The notes under the pieces: model-generated
Database searches by the model: none
Told to the model about the DNA's origin: nothing
What the model saw: only the letters and a program-made list of their open reading frames with translations
Shown: in pieces, positions 1 through 7,128 of the stretch
Layout: every line of letters starts with the position of its first letter
How positions within the stretch are numbered: position 1 is the stretch's first letter
Assembly (NCBI GenBank): GCA_958367245.1
Contig: CATXEA010000015.1
Location: 1-64,000 of the forward strand
DNA: 64,000 nt
Direction: 5' to 3'
Origin: an uncultured Blautia sp.
Lineage (GTDB): Bacteria > Bacillota > Clostridia > Lachnospirales > Lachnospiraceae
Translations under genes and position numbers: made by a program

Positions 1-47
1 CATGTTCGGGACTTCCACCCGTTAGAGCGCGCCCATGGCGCGCAAAC
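1..47 (-). mobile_element. 5' end of a group II intron (partial, cut by window edge)
   Basis: On the minus strand the sequence directly after the T-run of the sigH terminator starts GTTTGCGCGCC and continues with the string TCTAACGGGTGGAAGTCCCG, which resembles domain I of bacterial group II introns. The first 20 or so bases also form a GCGCGCC/GGCGCGC hairpin. Insertion just after an intrinsic terminator stem is the known habit of class C introns. Only 47 nt are visible, so no reverse transcriptase or domain V can be checked. The GTTTG boundary departs from the usual GTGYG. Confidence 0.6.
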
Positions 48-83
48 AAAAACAGCGCACCAGCCAATAAAGCTGTTGCGCTG
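48..83 (-). terminator. Intrinsic terminator of the araM-sigH operon
   Basis: Minus-strand stem with arms at 72-83 and 53-64 (12 bp with one A-G mismatch), loop TTTATTG, followed by five T residues at 52-48. It lies 20 nt past the sigH stop. Confidence 0.85.
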
Positions 84-103
84 AAAATTATCCATGATCC
101 GTT

Positions 104-685
104 TCAGGATATCTGCTCTCTTATCTTTGTTTTGATTCTCTGCAGGGCATTGTCGATGGATTTGGGAGATTTGTCCAGAAGGCGGCTGATTTCCACGTAA
201 CTGCAGCCCTCCAGATAATATTCCAGAACTTTCTTTTCCATAGAACTTAAACTTCTGGAAATTTCCTCCTCCAGAAATCTACGGTTCTCCTGATCAATGA
301 CAATGGTTTCCGGGCTTTGCGCCCAGATATCGTCCAGAGTATTTTCATCGTCCTCTGCACTGAGAGATACGTAGGTATTCAACGGCTGATGTTTCTGCCT
401 GTTGGAACTTTTAATCGCATTATAAATCTGACGGTCAATGCAAATCCTTGCAAAGGTTTGAAAAGAAGCCTCTTTTTCCGGCTGATAATCCTGCACTGCC
501 TTAAAAAGCCCTATCATCCCCTCCTGAATCAGGTCGTCATTGTCACCGCCTATAAGGAACATAGCTCTGGCTTTCTGTTTTACCAGCCCTTTATATTTCT
601 CCATCAGATAGTCAGAAATCCCTGATTCTCCGTTTCTGAGACGAGCAATCAGTTCTTCGTCGCTTACATTTTTGTACTGCTCCAT
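104..685 (-). CDS. sigH: RNA polymerase sporulation sigma factor SigH
   Basis: 193-aa sigma-70 family factor. It directs RNA polymerase to transition-state and early sporulation promoters. Region 2 is seen at about residues 20-90 (DDLIQEGMIGLFKAV, then FARICIDRQIYNAIK), and region 4 with a helix-turn-helix is at the C-terminus (CSYVEISRLLDKSPKSID). There is no region 1.1 or long region 3, and the length matches SigH of Bacillus and Clostridia. The start ATG is at 685, 6 bp after the rlmB stop. The gene is last in an araM-ispF-cysS-mrnC-rlmB-sigH operon, a common Clostridia order (cysS-mrnC-rlmB-sigH). Its ribosome site (AAGAGCG) is weak, which may keep expression low. Confidence 0.93.
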   Translation of the reverse strand: MEQYKNVSDEELIARLRNGESGISDYLMEKYKGLVKQKARAMFLIGGDNDDLIQEGMIGLFKAVQDYQPEKEASFQTFARICIDRQIYNAIKSSNRQKHQPLNTYVSLSAEDDENTLDDIWAQSPETIVIDQENRRFLEEEISRSLSSMEKKVLEYYLEGCSYVEISRLLDKSPKSIDNALQRIKTKIREQIS

Positions 686-690
686 CGCTC

Positions 691-1428
691 TTATTTCGCA
701 GCCATTCTCTGACGCACAATTTCATATCCCAGAACACCTGCTGCAACAGACGCGTTCAGAGAATCAATGTCGCCTTTCATTGGAATGGATGCAATGAAAT
801 CACACTTTTCGCGAATCAGACGGCTTACGCCCTCTCCTTCATTTCCTATAACAACTCCAATGGGACCTGTAAGACTTAAATCATACATTGTCTCGCCGCC
901 CATATCTGCACAGACAAACCAGATTCCTTTTTCTTTCAGTTCATCAATGGTTTTGCCCAGATTTGTCACCTTTGCCACAGGCGTATAATTCAGCGCGCCT
1001 GCAGATGTCTTTGCCACCGTTGACGTAAGACCCACAGCTCTTCTCTTCGGAATGATCACTCCATGAGCGCCTGCAAGATTCGCTGTTCTGATAATTGCGC
1101 CAAGATTATGAGGGTCCTCGATGTTATCAAGCAGGAAGATAAACGGAGCCTCTCCCTTTTCTTCCGCCTTTGCAAGGATGTCCTCAACCTCTGCATATTC
1201 ATATGCAGCAACCTGAGCAATCACCCCCTGGTGCGCTCCTGTTTCGCTTAACTGATCCAGACGCTCCTTTGGCACATAATTAATAATGGTATCTTTCTTT
1301 CTGGCTTCCCTGGCAATCGTACGCACAGGGCCATCCTGGCATCCATCCAGAATAAATAACTTATCTACACTCTTACCGGAACGAAATGCTTCCAGTACCG
1401 CATTGCGGCCTTCAATCTGCTCTGTCAT
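691..1428 (-). CDS. rlmB: 23S rRNA (guanosine-2'-O-)-methyltransferase RlmB / TrmH-family SPOUT enzyme
   Basis: 245-aa methyltransferase using S-adenosylmethionine. It is expected to 2'-O-methylate a guanosine of 23S rRNA in the cytoplasm. Residues 1-75 form the L30-like RNA-binding domain (start EGRNAVLEAF) and residues 95-242 the knotted SPOUT domain. The three SPOUT motifs are visible: NIEDPHNLGAIIRT at 102-115, GNEGEG at 195-200 and SLNASV at 223-228. The start ATG overlaps the mrnC stop by 4 bp (ATGA), so translation is coupled. The exact rRNA target is inferred from the family. Confidence 0.93.
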   Translation of the reverse strand: MTEQIEGRNAVLEAFRSGKSVDKLFILDGCQDGPVRTIAREARKKDTIINYVPKERLDQLSETGAHQGVIAQVAAYEYAEVEDILAKAEEKGEAPFIFLLDNIEDPHNLGAIIRTANLAGAHGVIIPKRRAVGLTSTVAKTSAGALNYTPVAKVTNLGKTIDELKEKGIWFVCADMGGETMYDLSLTGPIGVVIGNEGEGVSRLIREKCDFIASIPMKGDIDSLNASVAAGVLGYEIVRQRMAAK

Positions 1429-1850
1429 ATTTTGTCCTCTCCGATTCCGGCGCGAACCAGCTCTGTGATTCTGTCGAAATCCTCTTTCAAATACAAATAC
1501 CCCATTAACGCTTCAAAACCTGTTGCCCTGCGGTAATCGGACATTGTAGCATTTTTCGCCATTGTAGGAGAATGGGCGTTTCTTCCTCTCCTGTAAACGC
1601 TGTGTTCCTCTTCCGTAAGCATCGGCTCGATCACTTCCATCATTCCTGACTGGGCTGCCGCTTTTACCAGACTGCTCGCCCTCTTATGAAGCTGATTCAC
1701 AGGACAGTTTCCCTTTTTTACAAGGATAGTCCTGATAACAAGCTCATACACCCCATCTCCGATATACGCCAGCGTCAAAGGAGAATAGGTCCGAAGATCC
1801 CTATCCTCCAGTTTAAATACTTCTTTAAAATTACTTAAGCACGTTTCCAT
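1425..1850 (-). CDS. mrnC: Mini-ribonuclease III (23S rRNA maturation)
   Basis: 141-aa RNase III catalytic domain without the double-stranded RNA-binding domain, as in MrnC of Bacillus, where it trims the ends of 23S precursor rRNA. The acidic signature GDGVYE lies at 31-36, and a second conserved block RGRNAHSPTMAKNA is near 89-102, with an acidic residue in GFEALMGYLYL. The start at 1850 is supported by GAAGGTG upstream. It overlaps the end of cysS by 16 bp and the start of rlmB by 4 bp. The cysS-mrnC-rlmB order is strongly conserved in Firmicutes and supports the call. Confidence 0.93.
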   Translation of the reverse strand: METCLSNFKEVFKLEDRDLRTYSPLTLAYIGDGVYELVIRTILVKKGNCPVNQLHKRASSLVKAAAQSGMMEVIEPMLTEEEHSVYRRGRNAHSPTMAKNATMSDYRRATGFEALMGYLYLKEDFDRITELVRAGIGEDKI

Positions 1851-3244
1851 TTTACACCTTCACGTGTATCCTTCAGGATAATTCCCATTGCCAGAAGCTG
1901 ATCTCTGATCTCATCTGCGCGGGCGAAATCCTTAGCCTTTCTTGCCTCCTGGCGCTGGGCAATCAGGTCTTCGATTTCTTTATCCAGATTCTCCTCTTCT
2001 TTTACGACAATCAGTCCAAGAACGTCGCAAAGCTTCACAAGCTCATCAAGCAGACTGCCTGCAAATGCTGAAGAGCTCTCTTCCGTAACATTTGTATTTG
2101 CGAATTTAACAAGCTCAAAAATCGCTGCCAGAGCATCCGCAGTATTGAAGTCATCCTCCATTGCCTCTTCAAACTTTGTGACAAAACCTGCTGCTTCTTT
2201 GATAAGAGCCTGCTCTGTCTCTGTAACAGCCTCTGTCTTAGCCGCCGCTTTTCTGTCCTTCAGGCTGGATGCAGCGTCTACGATACGTTCCAGAGCATTC
2301 TTGGAGGATTCCATCAGATCGGCGCTGAAGTTCAGCGGACTTCTGTAGTGTGCGTTCAGCATAAAGAAACGCAGCACCTGAAGGTCATACTGTTCGCTGA
2401 TTTCACGGACTGTACGGAAGTTTCCAAGAGATTTGGACATTTTGCGGTTATCAATATTCAGGAATGCATTGTGCATCCAGTATCTTGCAAACTGTTTGCC
2501 ATTGCAGCATTCACTCTGTGCAATCTCATTTTCATGGTGCGGGAATACAAGGTCTTCTCCGCCGGCATGAATGTCAATCTCTTCGCCAAGGTATTTTTTG
2601 GACATTACAGAACACTCAATATGCCATCCCGGACGACCTTCACACCACGGTGACGGCCATGCAGGCTCTCCTTCTTTTTTCGGTTTCCAGAGAACGAAAT
2701 CCAGCGGATCCTCCTTCTGGTCTTCACCGGATACCTGAAGCGCGCGGAAACCGGACTGAAGATCGTCCAGATTTTTATGAGAAAGCTTGCCGTATTCTTT
2801 GAACTTCTTCACACGGAAATAAACGGTTCCGTCTGCAACCGGATATGCGTAACCTTTATCGATCAAAATCTGAATCATATCGATCATACCGTCGATTTCC
2901 TGTGTTGCAAGGGGATGGGTTGTTGCAGGCATTACATTCATTCCAGCCATATCTTTTTTACATTCTGCAATGTAACGCTGGGAAATCTCCTCTGCGCTTA
3001 CCCCTTCCTCGATTGCCTTTTTGATGATCTTATCATCCACATCAGTAAAGTTGGATACGTAATTTACCTCATATCCTTTATACTCCATATAACGGCGCAC
3101 TGTGTCAAAAACGATCATCGGACGCGCGTTTCCGATATGAATAAGATTATATACCGTCGGTCCGCAGACATACATCCGAACCTTTCCCTCTTCAAGAGGT
3201 ACAAACTCTTCCTTTCTGCGGCTTAAGGTGTTAAAAAGCTTCAT
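1835..3244 (-). CDS. cysS: Cysteinyl-tRNA synthetase
   Basis: 469-aa class I aminoacyl-tRNA synthetase charging tRNA-Cys. The HIGH-type motif is HIGN at 36-39 and KMSKS is at 268-272. The zinc ligands that discriminate cysteine are present: C27, C211, H236 and E240. Length is normal for the bacterial enzyme. The gap to ispF is only 18 bp, so no T-box leader fits there; expression must come from the upstream araM promoter or be internal to ispF. A C-terminal anticodon-binding helical part (LIAQRQEARKAKDFARADEI) is intact. Confidence 0.97.
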   Translation of the reverse strand: MKLFNTLSRRKEEFVPLEEGKVRMYVCGPTVYNLIHIGNARPMIVFDTVRRYMEYKGYEVNYVSNFTDVDDKIIKKAIEEGVSAEEISQRYIAECKKDMAGMNVMPATTHPLATQEIDGMIDMIQILIDKGYAYPVADGTVYFRVKKFKEYGKLSHKNLDDLQSGFRALQVSGEDQKEDPLDFVLWKPKKEGEPAWPSPWCEGRPGWHIECSVMSKKYLGEEIDIHAGGEDLVFPHHENEIAQSECCNGKQFARYWMHNAFLNIDNRKMSKSLGNFRTVREISEQYDLQVLRFFMLNAHYRSPLNFSADLMESSKNALERIVDAASSLKDRKAAAKTEAVTETEQALIKEAAGFVTKFEEAMEDDFNTADALAAIFELVKFANTNVTEESSSAFAGSLLDELVKLCDVLGLIVVKEEENLDKEIEDLIAQRQEARKAKDFARADEIRDQLLAMGIILKDTREGVKWKRA

Positions 3245-3262
3245 GTCAGTTATCCTCCAATT

Positions 3263-3739
3263 CTATTTCTCTTCCAGAAGACAGATTGCCTGGGAAGCGA
3301 TTCCCTCTTCTCTTCCCGTAAAACCAAGACCCTCTTCTGTAGTTGCCTTAATATTCAGTCTGGAACTGTCAATTCCCATGGCTTTCGCCATATTTTCTTT
3401 CATCTGTGGAATATGGGGCGCCATCTTCGGTTTCTGGGCAATAATCGTTGCGTCTATATTTCCAATCTCATATCCCTTTTCACGGAGAAGCTTCGTCACA
3501 TGTTCCAGAAGAAGAATGCTCGAAATCCCCTTATATGCAGGATCCGTATCAGGAAAATGTTTTCCGATATCGCCAAGCGCTGCTGCTCCAAGAAGCGCGT
3601 CCATTACCGCGTGTATCAGTACGTCTGCATCTGAATGCCCCAGAAGACCTTTTTCCCACGGAATTTTTACACCGCCCAATATTAAATCTCTGTCCTCTGT
3701 AAGTCTGTGTACATCATATCCCATTCCTACACGTATCAT
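3263..3739 (-). CDS. ispF: 2-C-methyl-D-erythritol 2,4-cyclodiphosphate synthase
   Basis: 158-aa trimeric enzyme of the MEP pathway, which converts CDP-methylerythritol 2-phosphate to the cyclodiphosphate and releases CMP. Zinc ligands D9, H11 (GYDVHRL) and H43 (DVLIHAVMDALLGA) are present, and the C-terminal KATTEEGLGFTGR block is typical. It overlaps araM by one base (TAATG), so the two are translationally coupled. ispD is not in the window. Confidence 0.96.
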   Translation of the reverse strand: MIRVGMGYDVHRLTEDRDLILGGVKIPWEKGLLGHSDADVLIHAVMDALLGAAALGDIGKHFPDTDPAYKGISSILLLEHVTKLLREKGYEIGNIDATIIAQKPKMAPHIPQMKENMAKAMGIDSSRLNIKATTEEGLGFTGREEGIASQAICLLEEK

Positions 3740-5025
3740 TACTCATCTTCTCCTTCTACAAGCTCCAGCATCTTGCTCACACGGAGAAGACTCAGTCTTC
3801 TTCTCGTATACGGCGCAAGGCGGAGAGTCGGTTCTATAACAGAATCATCCAATCCTATCTCATAAATCCTGTTTTTACAGCCTGCTTTTTCCAGCATATG
3901 TACAAATTCATCTTCATCCGGAAGTTTATCGATAATATCTTTAATCTCATCCAGACTGTTTTCCAAATCTGTAGGATGAATGTCCATAAGTGGTTCCGGA
4001 GTATTTTCTTCCCTGATTTTCTCGAAAAGTCCTTTTTTGCCAAAATATTCTTTCAGGAGTCCTTCGTCTTCCTTAGGGTCGAAATCCTTCACATAACAGC
4101 GTCCTCTGGAAATGGCGTTTGCTATACGCTTATATTCTCTCAGAACAAGAATTGCCCCTATAGTAACCATTTCTCCGTGAAGCGCATCCAGATGTTCATT
4201 GAGCACTTCCATTTCCCACAGATGCACTACGTGATGCTCTGCGCAGGATGCCGGTCTTGAATTCCCGGTCATTTCCACTGCAATCCCTGACAGAATAAGG
4301 GCATACATCAGTTTCTCACAGGCATCTTCCTCTCCTGCCGCAATTGCCCGCAGGCTTGACTTTACGGTTTTAAGCGCCCTGCCTTCCATTTCTGCGATTT
4401 CACTGCAGAAATATTCTCCAGTGAGCACATTCGAAATTTTCCAGTCTGCAAGACATATATACTTGCCGAGCATATCAGCAACACCGGATGCTGTCAGCCG
4501 TCCGGGCGCGTTTGCAAAAATGTTTGTATCTGCATAGACACACATAGGAGCGTCTGCAGGAACTGTGGTTTTAACCCCGTTCCAGTTCATTGCAGCTACG
4601 GTAGATACGAATCCGTCCACGCTTGCTGCGGTAGGCACAGAAATAAACGGTACTTTATACCGATGCGCTACAAAACGGCTGATATCATGGATTGTTCCGC
4701 TTCCGACAGCCAGTATCAGATCAATATCATCTTCCATAATATTCTCTACAATGGTGACTGCCTGCTCATCTGCCTGAAGTCCCTCTGCATCCAATACCAG
4801 CACCTGACACCTGTCATAGATATCTTCCATAATTTCTTCTGTAGCATTATGTGTATTTGTGTCACAGATTACCAGAGGAGAAATATATTCTTTCAGATCT
4901 CCATTCAGTAACTCCTCTTCCAGTTTCTCTATGGCTCCTGCTTCAATTAAAATTTCTTTAATTCCTGTATAATGAGCCTTCCCGCAGTTGCAAGATCGGG
5001 GAAAGTCGTCCGTATCGACTCGCAT
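3739..5025 (-). CDS. araM: sn-glycerol-1-phosphate dehydrogenase, AraM family
   Basis: 428-aa metal-dependent dehydrogenase of the AraM/EgsA family, which reduces dihydroxyacetone phosphate to sn-glycerol-1-phosphate with NAD(P)H. The family CxCGxxH motif is at C12, C14 and H18. The nucleotide-binding GSGTIHD is seen mid N-terminal domain, and metal-ligand histidines occur in AEHHVVHLWEM and DALHGEMVTIG. A C-terminal helical part ends with a typical RLAPYTRRRLSLLR segment. It starts with AGGAGG 9 nt upstream and heads the operon. Coupling to ispF is unusual and suggests, without proof, a link to prenyl-glycerol-1-phosphate lipids. Confidence 0.85.
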   Translation of the reverse strand: MRVDTDDFPRSCNCGKAHYTGIKEILIEAGAIEKLEEELLNGDLKEYISPLVICDTNTHNATEEIMEDIYDRCQVLVLDAEGLQADEQAVTIVENIMEDDIDLILAVGSGTIHDISRFVAHRYKVPFISVPTAASVDGFVSTVAAMNWNGVKTTVPADAPMCVYADTNIFANAPGRLTASGVADMLGKYICLADWKISNVLTGEYFCSEIAEMEGRALKTVKSSLRAIAAGEEDACEKLMYALILSGIAVEMTGNSRPASCAEHHVVHLWEMEVLNEHLDALHGEMVTIGAILVLREYKRIANAISRGRCYVKDFDPKEDEGLLKEYFGKKGLFEKIREENTPEPLMDIHPTDLENSLDEIKDIIDKLPDEDEFVHMLEKAGCKNRIYEIGLDDSVIEPTLRLAPYTRRRLSLLRVSKMLELVEGEDE

Positions 5026-5071
5026 TTAGTGTATCCTCCTGATTATCTTAATTTTTAAGCTATAATTTGCT

Positions 5072-5100
5072 ATTATACATGATATCTTGTAAAAATTCAA
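5072..5100 (-). promoter_or_regulatory. Sigma-A promoter of the araM-sigH operon
   Basis: Minus strand: -35 TTGAAT (5100-5095), 17-bp spacer, -10 TATAAT (5077-5072), about 45 bp before the araM start. Confidence 0.65.
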
Positions 5101-5116
5101 GATTCCTGTTCGCACA

Positions 5117-5168
5117 GCAAAAATCTCCCGGACAGGATTTCATTTCGTGAAATCCCGGTCGGGAGATT
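5117..5168 (-). terminator. Intrinsic terminator after ridA
   Basis: Long minus-strand stem: outer arms AATCTCCCG (5168-5160 side) and CGGGAGATT (ending 5122), extended by GGGATTTCA/TGAAATCC, followed by a T-run at 5122-5118. It separates ridA from the araM promoter. Confidence 0.88.
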
Positions 5169-5188
5169 CAGATTTCAATTATGCGAGA

Positions 5189-5566
5189 TTATTTCTCAAT
5201 TGCTGCGATTACTTCCACTTCACATAAAACATTCTTCGGAAGAGTCTTTACTGCAACACAGGAACGAGCCGGTTTATTTACGAAATATTTTGCATATACT
5301 TCGTTAAATGCTGCGAAATCTCCCATGTCTGCAAGGAAACAGGTTGTTTTTACTGCGTTTTCGAAGCCGGTTCCTGCTTCTTTCAGAACAGCCTCCAGAT
5401 TCTTCATAACCTGTTCAGCCTGCGCTTCGATGGTATCGCCTGCGATTTCTCCTGTAGCTGGATTTACCGGAATCTGACCGGATGTAAATAAAATATCATT
5501 CAGAACGATTGCCTGAGAATATGGTCCGATTGCTGCCGGCGCTTTGTCAGTGTACACTACTTTCAT
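5189..5566 (-). CDS. ridA: RidA family reactive intermediate deaminase
   Basis: 125-aa YjgF/YER057c/UK114 trimer subunit. It hydrolyses toxic enamine/imine intermediates such as 2-aminoacrylate to ammonia and the keto acid. Seen: the N-terminal APAAIGPYSQA block, FTSGQIPVNPATGEI, the substrate-binding arginine in KPARSCVAV and the conserved CEVEVIA end. The start chosen is the ATG at 5566, preceded by AAAGGGG at good spacing. An in-frame ATG at 5584 adds six residues but would place this ribosome site inside the gene. It is monocistronic, between its own promoter and terminator. Confidence 0.95.
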   Translation of the reverse strand: MKVVYTDKAPAAIGPYSQAIVLNDILFTSGQIPVNPATGEIAGDTIEAQAEQVMKNLEAVLKEAGTGFENAVKTTCFLADMGDFAAFNEVYAKYFVNKPARSCVAVKTLPKNVLCEVEVIAAIEK

Positions 5567-5598
5567 TTTTGTAACCCCTTTCATACATTTTTTCTTTT

Positions 5599-5627
5599 AT
5601 TTTATCTCTAATTATTATTAGTGTCAA
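5599..5627 (-). promoter_or_regulatory. Promoter of ridA
   Basis: Minus strand: perfect -35 TTGACA (5627-5622), 17-bp spacer, -10 TAAAAT (5604-5599). Confidence 0.75.
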
Positions 5628-5655
5628 ATATTTTTTTGGTCTTCGCAAACTTTTT

Positions 5656-7128
5656 TCAAAGATTTAAGTAATTGTAAACCACTCTGGATATTCTGCTGAT
5701 ATTGGTCATAGCGTCATCCTGATTCTTAAACCCTTCAGACATCACACATAAGATATATGTAGTCTTTTCTCCATATACAATGGCAATATCGTGTTGATCC
5801 TCGTCCGTTTCTCCTGTCTTATTTCCCACTTTTATACCTTCCGGAAGTCCCTGTGGAATCTTCCAGTTAATATCCTGATTCAAAAGAAGATTCAACATTG
5901 CCTTTGACGCTTCTTCATTGACGCATTCTCCCTTATAAATCCGTTCAAGAAGCAGTCCGCAGTCTCTGGCAGAGGTCATATTTCTTTCTCCCAGCCCTTC
6001 AGACTTCGACGGCGCCGGATGAAGAGTGTGCTGCACCATTGTATTCGTGTATCCTTCTGCTTTCAGATACTCGTTCATTGCTTCTGCACCGCCCTTGAAG
6101 TCAAAGCTGTCTGTCTGCAGGCGAACCAGTTCATTGAAAGATTCATTATCACTGACTGTAATCATATTCCACAGCAGGTTTTCCACCTTCGCTCTGGCTG
6201 CGTCCGAATCTTTAATATTAAGCTTCGCCCCTTCATTTGCATTGACTTCTTCCAGATCATTGTATGTCTTTGCCATTGCAAAAGCCTTAATTAAGCTTGC
6301 AGAATAAAACTGTCTGTCATTTATAAGAATGGAATCTTCTGTATTCAGGTCTTTTACATAGACACTCCATTCCCCTGTATATTCTTCCAGCATCTTTTCA
6401 AGCTGAGGCTTTAAATTCTTAATTCCAAGCTCGTCCAGATTTTTGATACGTCCTGTCTCATCTATAACGAAACCATCTTCCGTCACTGTTTCCTCCTGAA
6501 GAAGTTTCCCTCCGTCACCACCGAAATAATAGCTTCCGTTGAAGTCTTTGCCATTACACTTCATCTCCAGATGATGGATTCCTTTTTCTTCTACCAGCCT
6601 TCCATATTCATTGAAGTAATAATATCCGTCAAAAGTCACATTATCAACCACAACATGATCGAGATATCTCACCTGCGGAGCAGCCGAAAGCTTTCCGAGA
6701 TTATCAATCATATAAAATCCGTCAAAAACAACTGCTTCTGCATACTCCCCTTCTTCCCGGTAAGCTGCAGGGATTTCTTTTAAATGGACAAGGTACGGAT
6801 TTCCAGCCTTAAATTTCCCTTCTTTGTCATGGTAATAGTAACCGTCAAATACACTGTTATTTATCTTATAGGAATCAAAATAATGTACAGCTTCCTGCGT
6901 ATCCTTTCCACCGTCTGCATTCAGACAATAAAAGCCGTTGCTCTTCATCAGATACTTCCCGCTTCCATCGGAAATCGGCTGTACCTGCGCCTCTTCCGTG
7001 ACAGATGACAGACTGTTCTGTTCTGCAGCCATAACTGCAGCCGGAAATACCGATATCCCCAAAATAATTCCTGCAATTGCGCTTTTGCAAAGAAGCTTAT
7101 GTTCTGAAATCAATCCTCTATTAAACAT
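5656..7128 (-). CDS. Secreted serine hydrolase (class A beta-lactamase fold) with wall-binding-like repeats
   Basis: 490 aa. A Sec signal peptide is seen at about 1-35 (hydrophobic 17-33, AVMAA). Residues about 55-225 hold five degenerate aromatic repeats of the choline/glucan-binding type (DGYYY at 95-99 and 167-171, DGFYMID at 136-142, NGSYYF at 197-202, DGFVIDETG). Residues 235-490 are a beta-lactamase-like domain with S278-L-I-K281, S326-D-N328 and K437-T-G439. The omega-loop Glu-x-x-x-Asn of true class A beta-lactamases is not seen where expected (HPAPSKSEG, 370-378), so a slow acyl enzyme or peptidoglycan-related role is as likely as drug hydrolysis. The gene overlaps the helicase end by 8 bp and has its own AAAGGGAG ribosome site. 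Confidence 0.8.
   Translation of the reverse strand: MFNRGLISEHKLLCKSAIAGIILGISVFPAAVMAAEQNSLSSVTEEAQVQPISDGSGKYLMKSNGFYCLNADGGKDTQEAVHYFDSYKINNSVFDGYYYHDKEGKFKAGNPYLVHLKEIPAAYREEGEYAEAVVFDGFYMIDNLGKLSAAPQVRYLDHVVVDNVTFDGYYYFNEYGRLVEEKGIHHLEMKCNGKDFNGSYYFGGDGGKLLQEETVTEDGFVIDETGRIKNLDELGIKNLKPQLEKMLEEYTGEWSVYVKDLNTEDSILINDRQFYSASLIKAFAMAKTYNDLEEVNANEGAKLNIKDSDAARAKVENLLWNMITVSDNESFNELVRLQTDSFDFKGGAEAMNEYLKAEGYTNTMVQHTLHPAPSKSEGLGERNMTSARDCGLLLERIYKGECVNEEASKAMLNLLLNQDINWKIPQGLPEGIKVGNKTGETDEDQHDIAIVYGEKTTYILCVMSEGFKNQDDAMTNISRISRVVYNYLNL

Noticed and set aside
3245..3262. T-box leader before cysS
   Set aside because: Only 18 bp separate ispF and cysS; no room for a T-box.
5582..5584. Upstream ATG as ridA start
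   Set aside because: The AAAGGGG ribosome site lies between this ATG and the next one at 5566, which matches the family N-terminus.
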